A stretch of DNA of 64,000 nucleotides from the NCBI RefSeq assembly GCF_000308215.1, contig NZ_CAJE01000012.1:372001-436000 (forward strand), written 5' to 3'. Within the stretch, counting starts at the first letter, position 1; the number at the start of each line of letters is the position of its first letter. The notes beneath the pieces were generated by a model that worked only from the letters and a program-made list of their open reading frames with translations, searched no databases and was not told the origin of the DNA. A program made the position numbers and the translations under genes. Below are positions 60,089-64,000 of the stretch, piece by piece. This DNA comes from Methanomassiliicoccus luminyensis B10 (GTDB lineage Archaea; Thermoplasmatota; Thermoplasmata; Methanomassiliicoccales; Methanomassiliicoccaceae).

Positions 60089-61110
60089 ATGCTCCTGACC
60101 TTCAAGTTCAAGCACAACAGGGATTTAAGTGCAGAGTTAGTGAAGGCCAGGCAGGTGGCGGAGTATGCCCTCCGCGTTGGTTACGGGACATCTAAGGACG
60201 TCAAGGACATTGGCCTGCCTTTTGAGATCTCGAACCAAATCCTCAGGAATACTATCGTAACTCCAACCTTAGAGCCATTCACAGCGTCAAGTTGACCCTT
60301 CCAGGCCGAGCGTCGAGGGTGATCTCTGACCGTAAAGAGCTTTACATCTCCTGTCTCAAGCTTCGCCTCGACATCAGCCACCTCCCGATGTTCGAGAAGG
60401 TCAACCAAGTCGAGTTAGACGAAGAGTGTGCGCACATCACCGTTACTATCAATGAAATCCCGGTCCGGGAGGTCGAGAATTGGATTGGCGTGGATCTTAA
60501 CTCGACCGGTCACATCGCCGTTGTAGCTAATCCGGCCACGGGCAAGGTCCAGAAGTACGGCAAGGAAGTGCCGCACATCCACAAGAAGTACTCCAAGATG
60601 CGGAGACACCTCTACAAAGAAGGCCACCCGAAGGTGGCCAAAGAGAAAATAAGGAACAAGGAGAAACGCAAAATTAAGGACATAGACCACAAGGTCACCA
60701 GTGCCATAGTGAAAGAAGCCGTCCGGCAAGAGTGCGGTATAAAATTAGAATGGCTGGACGGAATCAGAGAGACCGCACGCACATCCAGGTCGTCCAGGGC
60801 CTCGCTGCACAGTTGGGAGTTCTATCGGATCCAGCAAGAAATAGAGTATAAGGCCAAGCTGCGCGGGGTACCGGTCGCCTACGTTGACCCTGCTTACACC
60901 AGCCAACAGCGCTCACGCTGTGGCAGGATAGGTAACAGGGACGGCAAGGACTTTACGTGTCCTCATTGTGGGCACGTTGACCACGCCGACGTGAACGCGT
61001 CGTTCAACATCGCGCTGCGTCCTCCTCTGGGAGAAGGTGATGGTCGATTGCATGTATACAGGGATGCATGCAAAGGGCGCATTGATACCCCTCAGGAGGC
61101 TCCGGCATGA
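60089..61110 (+). pseudogene. tnpB: IS200/IS605-type TnpB, frameshifted remnant
   Basis: The N-terminal piece (60089 to 60295, [13 protein letters not shown]...EISNQILR) and the C-terminal piece (from about 60292) belong to one TnpB. Skipping one base near 60250 restores [20 protein letters not shown], which joins the two. RuvC residues remain (GVDLNSTG, LEWLDGIR, DHADVNASFN), but the zinc ribbon has lost its first Cys (QRSRCG where C-x-x-C-G is expected). With a one-base deletion and this change the nuclease is probably dead. No TnpA is nearby. The likely right end is near 61151, in GTGAGTGAGAGTGTCAA. Confidence 0.85.
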
Positions 61111-61151
61111 ACGATGTCGATCTTAGAATCCCACGTGAGTGAGAGTGTCAA
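60089..61151 (+). mobile_element. decayed IS605-type element, approximate limits
   Basis: The remnant tnpB plus a downstream stretch ending in GAGTGTCAA (about 61143-61151) look like an IS605-type unit. The right boundary touches the stop codon of pmbA on the other strand (61148-61150), so the insertion lies at the very end of that gene. The left boundary is not resolved; it may include the hairpin at 59977-60005. Confidence 0.5.
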
Positions 61152-62479
61152 ATCTCCGAACGGGTGAACCGCACGTCCCCCACCAGCACGGACGGAGATA
61201 GAGTGGGGGTGCGAACCTCCCACCATTTTATCCACTTCCTCTCTCTGGATGCCTCCTGAATCCCCCCGACCAGGCGGAGCATGTTTTCCGATATCCTCAG
61301 TTCCTTGAGGGAGCCGGCCACCTCGCCCTTCTTGATGAGGAACATGGCGTCGCGGGGGATGACAGAGAAGTCCCCAGTGCTGTAGTTCTGATACCGCAGG
61401 TACCATGCGTTGGTGACCATGATACCGCTGTCCACCTCCGCGATCAGCTCGTCCAGCTCCTTGGTGCCGGGCGATACCTCCAGGTTGAACGGCCGCGGGG
61501 CCACCAGTCCGGCGTTGGCCGTGGACCCGGTCCCGTACTTCTGAGCAGTGACGGAGTTGTGGAGGTAGCTTTTCAGGACCCCATCCTCGATGATCTCCGT
61601 CCGCCGGGTGGGCAGGCCCTCCGCGTCAAAGGCAGAGGAGCCGTAGGTGTTGGGCATGGATGCGTCGTCGTATAAATAGAACCATTCAGGCGCAAGCTTC
61701 TGCCCCACCTTCCCGCCCAGGAAAGACATGCCTGAGTCGACAAGGAACGCCGAGGACACCCGTCCGAACTGGTTCATGAGGCCGGCGAAGGCCAGGGGGC
61801 CGAGGATGGTCCGGAAACTGCCTGGCTCCCCCTTCACCGGCGAAGCGGACAGCCTGGCGTACTCTCCCGCCTCCGCTCCTGCTCTCTCCGGGCTGAACAT
61901 CCCGTCCGACGGGGAGATCGAGACGGAGTGCCCGGAGGCGTGGTCCTTTCCGAACGCCCGGAGCGATATCTCCAGCGAACCACCCGCGGATGACGCCGCC
62001 ACGTCCCCCGAGGTGGCCATGGTGTAGGTGCCGTTGCTGGCGATGAGGGAGCCGGCCATTCTCTCGGCGCCCTCCTTCAACCCGGCGTCGATGGCCCCCC
62101 TGGTCCAGGACACCAGGACGTCCGGGTCCGTGGTAACGGGGGGCGACATCCGGAGTTCGGGATCGTACCTGAACGGCCCTTTGGGCAGGGGCACGTAGGC
62201 ATCGGCGGGAGGGCTGTTCCTGGCCGCAGCCACCACCTTTCTCGCGGCGGTCCTCAGGGAGGACTGCGACAGGTCCTCCACGGTCGTCCCGGCCTTGCGC
62301 GCCTCCACCTTCACGAAGATGCTGCAGACCTTCTGATCCAGATCGTCGATGACGGTGATCTCGTTGTTAGAGAACCGGACCATGGTCTCCTCCGATTCCC
62401 CGATCGAAGCCACCACATCGGTGGCGCCTTCCTTCCTGCACATCTCGATGACGCGCTGGCAGATCTCCTCGCCGTTCAC
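61148..62479 (-). CDS. pmbA: PmbA/TldE-type metalloprotease subunit
   Basis: A 443-aa partner of TldD. The TldD/TldE complex digests unfolded or modified peptides in the cytoplasm. As in known TldE proteins there is no HExxxH motif. Family segments visible: VASIGESEETMVRFSNNEIT, LGPLAFAGLMNQFGRVSSAF and GTGSTANAGLVAPRPFNL. The GTG at 62479 overlaps the TldD stop in GTGA; the longer open frame lies inside tldD. The last codons (FTRSEI) abut the TnpB element, so its C-terminus may have been altered by insertion. Confidence 0.9.
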   Translation of the reverse strand: MNGEEICQRVIEMCRKEGATDVVASIGESEETMVRFSNNEITVIDDLDQKVCSIFVKVEARKAGTTVEDLSQSSLRTAARKVVAAARNSPPADAYVPLPKGPFRYDPELRMSPPVTTDPDVLVSWTRGAIDAGLKEGAERMAGSLIASNGTYTMATSGDVAASSAGGSLEISLRAFGKDHASGHSVSISPSDGMFSPERAGAEAGEYARLSASPVKGEPGSFRTILGPLAFAGLMNQFGRVSSAFLVDSGMSFLGGKVGQKLAPEWFYLYDDASMPNTYGSSAFDAEGLPTRRTEIIEDGVLKSYLHNSVTAQKYGTGSTANAGLVAPRPFNLEVSPGTKELDELIAEVDSGIMVTNAWYLRYQNYSTGDFSVIPRDAMFLIKKGEVAGSLKELRISENMLRLVGGIQEASRERKWIKWWEVRTPTLSPSVLVGDVRFTRSEI

Positions 62480-63912
62480 TTCGATCCCCCCAGGCGAATG
62501 TTCCTGAGCCTCATATGGGGGCCTCCGGTCCACACCGGTATGGCCTGCATCGGATCACCTTTGCCGCAGTGCGCCGCGGCGAACTCGACATCCTTCCCGA
62601 CCGCGTCCACCGCGGACCACAGGGCCGGGGTGGAGATCTCCAGCACGGGGTTCTTCAGCCTCGGCCCCAGCTTTCCGTTCTCGATCAAATACGCTTCCAG
62701 CCCGACATATCGCTGGTTGTACCTGCGGTCGTCGATATTCCACTCCATGAAGTTCTTTATGTACGCTCCCCTGCGCACCCCCTCGATCAGCTCGCCCACG
62801 CTGTGGTCCTTCGGCTCGACGAAGGTGTTGGCCATGCGCACGATCGGTTCGCGGTAGTACGCCACGGCGCGGGAGGAGCCGTTGCTGGCAGCGCCCATCC
62901 GGTACGCCGTTTCCCGGTCGTGCAGAAGTTCGTTGGCCAGACCTTCCTTGATAAGATACCTCCGCCTTGCTTTCACGCCCTCATCATCGCTGAGATAGAA
63001 GCCGAAGGAGCGGTCCAGGGTAGGATCGTCGACCACGTTCACGACCTCCGAGCCGATCTTCCTTCCCGCATCCTCCTGCCCCAGGTAGGTCTCCCCCGCC
63101 TGGGCCGCCTCCCTGCCGAGCATGCGGTCCGCTTCCGCGGGATGCCCGGCGGACTCGTGGGACACTATGCCCACGACCTCCGGACCGAGGACCACGTCCA
63201 TGTTCCCGCCGTCGAACGGCACCGCGGTAAGGAGAATCTCACCCAGCGTGGCAGCTTCCCGGTCCAGCTTGGACGGCAGGTCCCATCGCTCCACCGCCTC
63301 CCAGCCCCCGCTCTCCCCGATGGAGAAGGACCTCTGCCCCGAGCCTTTGGCCGCTTCCGCTGCCGTGAGCATAACGTCGACCTCCACTCTCGGGACCTTG
63401 CTGCGGAAGTCCGCCCCGTCCGAGTTCACGATGTACTTCTCGGTGGTGAACACGTCGAGGCTGAGCTGCCGCCCGACGAGCTTCACGCCCGATCTCTTGG
63501 CCGCTTCCATCGCCGAGGAGTCCGCCTCCTTCAGCAAGGCGATGCGGTCCTCCAACTCCACGTCCCCGAACTTCACGCGGGGCCTCTTCTCCGCGTACCC
63601 CGTGGCCATCTCCGCCTCCCCCATGCGGATCGGCTCCTTCCTCAGCCCCGCCGCCGCTTTGGCGCTGCGCACGGTCCTTCCCACCATCGCCCTGAGATCA
63701 CCTTTGGCCAGTGAACCGGTCGCCCCGAAGCCCAGGCCTCCGCCGGCGAGCACGCGAACGGCCACTCCCCGGCGGGACTCGAAGGACGAGACCTCGGGAA
63801 CGCCGTTCCTCAGCAGGCTGCTCTCGTAGCTGTCACTTTGGTACCTGGCCTCGGCGTAATCGGCGCCCTGGGCCAGCGCGAGATCGATGAGGGTTGCGAG
63901 CTCCGGTTCCAT
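62476..63912 (-). CDS. tldD: TldD metalloprotease
   Basis: A 478-aa zinc metalloprotease subunit of the TldD/PmbA complex. The zinc motif HExxxH is present as SHESAGHPAEADRM, and the later Cys ligand segment is AAAHCGKGDPMQA. Other family segments: FESRRGVAVRVLAGGGLGFG and GVRRGAYIKNFMEWNID. Length is typical. The ATG has a GGAGG 6 bases upstream. The PmbA gene overlaps its stop. Archaeal TldD roles are poorly known; in bacteria it matures microcin and degrades antitoxin. Confidence 0.95.
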   Translation of the reverse strand: MEPELATLIDLALAQGADYAEARYQSDSYESSLLRNGVPEVSSFESRRGVAVRVLAGGGLGFGATGSLAKGDLRAMVGRTVRSAKAAAGLRKEPIRMGEAEMATGYAEKRPRVKFGDVELEDRIALLKEADSSAMEAAKRSGVKLVGRQLSLDVFTTEKYIVNSDGADFRSKVPRVEVDVMLTAAEAAKGSGQRSFSIGESGGWEAVERWDLPSKLDREAATLGEILLTAVPFDGGNMDVVLGPEVVGIVSHESAGHPAEADRMLGREAAQAGETYLGQEDAGRKIGSEVVNVVDDPTLDRSFGFYLSDDEGVKARRRYLIKEGLANELLHDRETAYRMGAASNGSSRAVAYYREPIVRMANTFVEPKDHSVGELIEGVRRGAYIKNFMEWNIDDRRYNQRYVGLEAYLIENGKLGPRLKNPVLEISTPALWSAVDAVGKDVEFAAAHCGKGDPMQAIPVWTGGPHMRLRNIRLGGSK

Positions 63913-64000
63913 CTAGTGCCTCCGTTTCCCCGATGCCTTGAACGACGTCAAGCTTTGCGGCGGGGAGATGCTACATCTTGGAAGTGGGCGCTATATTAAC
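63913..64000 (-). promoter_or_regulatory. tldD promoter and ribosome binding site
   Basis: On the minus strand GGAGG (63919-63923) lies 6 bases before the ATG. At the window edge GTTAATATAG (63991-64000) may be the TATA box, which would give a leader of some 50 bases. The upstream neighbour is beyond the window. Confidence 0.45.

Overview
The window is a high-GC archaeal chromosome segment. Archaeal identity rests on a group II chaperonin (thermosome), a class I HMG-CoA reductase, a geranylgeranyl reductase / UbiA / polyprenyl synthase isoprenoid cluster, an Nre DNA-repair protein, an OB-fold RPA-like protein, TATA-box promoters with short leaders, and archaeal-type PAS/GAF histidine kinases. 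The mix with DUF2769 proteins, corrinoid chelatase genes and LarB fits Thermoplasmatota, perhaps Methanomassiliicoccales-like. That placement is inference: no methanogenesis gene or rRNA is in the window.

Layout. 0-13 kb is a corrinoid/metal region: two tandem FecCD-type permeases, a coupled ChlI-ChlD pair, a CobN-type chelatase, and on the other strand a CbiC methylmutase followed by an ABC-2 exporter, then HMG-CoA reductase. Three transcription units here (chlI-chlD, cobN, cbiC-ABC) carry the same palindrome, TTGGAT-N5-ATCCAA, near their TATA boxes. This looks like one regulon and is the best candidate in the window for an under-described system. 13-19 kb holds an SpeD-like protein, a nucleobase permease, two identical tRNA-Ile(GAU) genes 190 bp apart, a stand-alone HsdR-N-type nuclease and small proteins. 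19-33 kb holds a CPA2 antiporter, a coupled hemerythrin-rubredoxin pair, tandem PEBP proteins, an S66 peptidase, a PaaK-ACT pair, two SnoaL-like proteins, an 802-aa histidine kinase, an NmrA-like reductase, a frameshifted membrane-anchored protein and an unusual ACT-ACT-metallo-beta-lactamase fusion.

33-40 kb is AT-richer and accessory-like: a fluoride exporter pair, a ribbon-helix-helix-like peptide, a proline dehydrogenase, a DUF4143 ATPase preceded by five 23-bp direct repeats, two overlapping short serine recombinases, and an RPA-like OB-fold protein. 40-51 kb carries a surface protein, the thermosome, a flavodoxin-ferredoxin, an Nre / radical-SAM repair pair, a solitary TnpB and the isoprenoid cluster. 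51-64 kb carries an MFS transporter, two GSDH-type sugar dehydrogenases each paired with a Cys-rich DUF2769 protein, DedA, GNAT, a PolX homologue that has lost the active-site residues of both its polymerase and PHP domains, LarB, a second hemerythrin, a frameshifted TnpB, and a coupled TldD-PmbA pair.

Most co-directional neighbours are tightly packed and many overlap by a few bases (ATGA, GTGA, TGATG). Six genes are visible only when short or corrected frames are considered: rubredoxin (53 aa), a 53-aa RHH-like protein, two frameshifted genes, and several genes whose true start is well inside the longest open frame.
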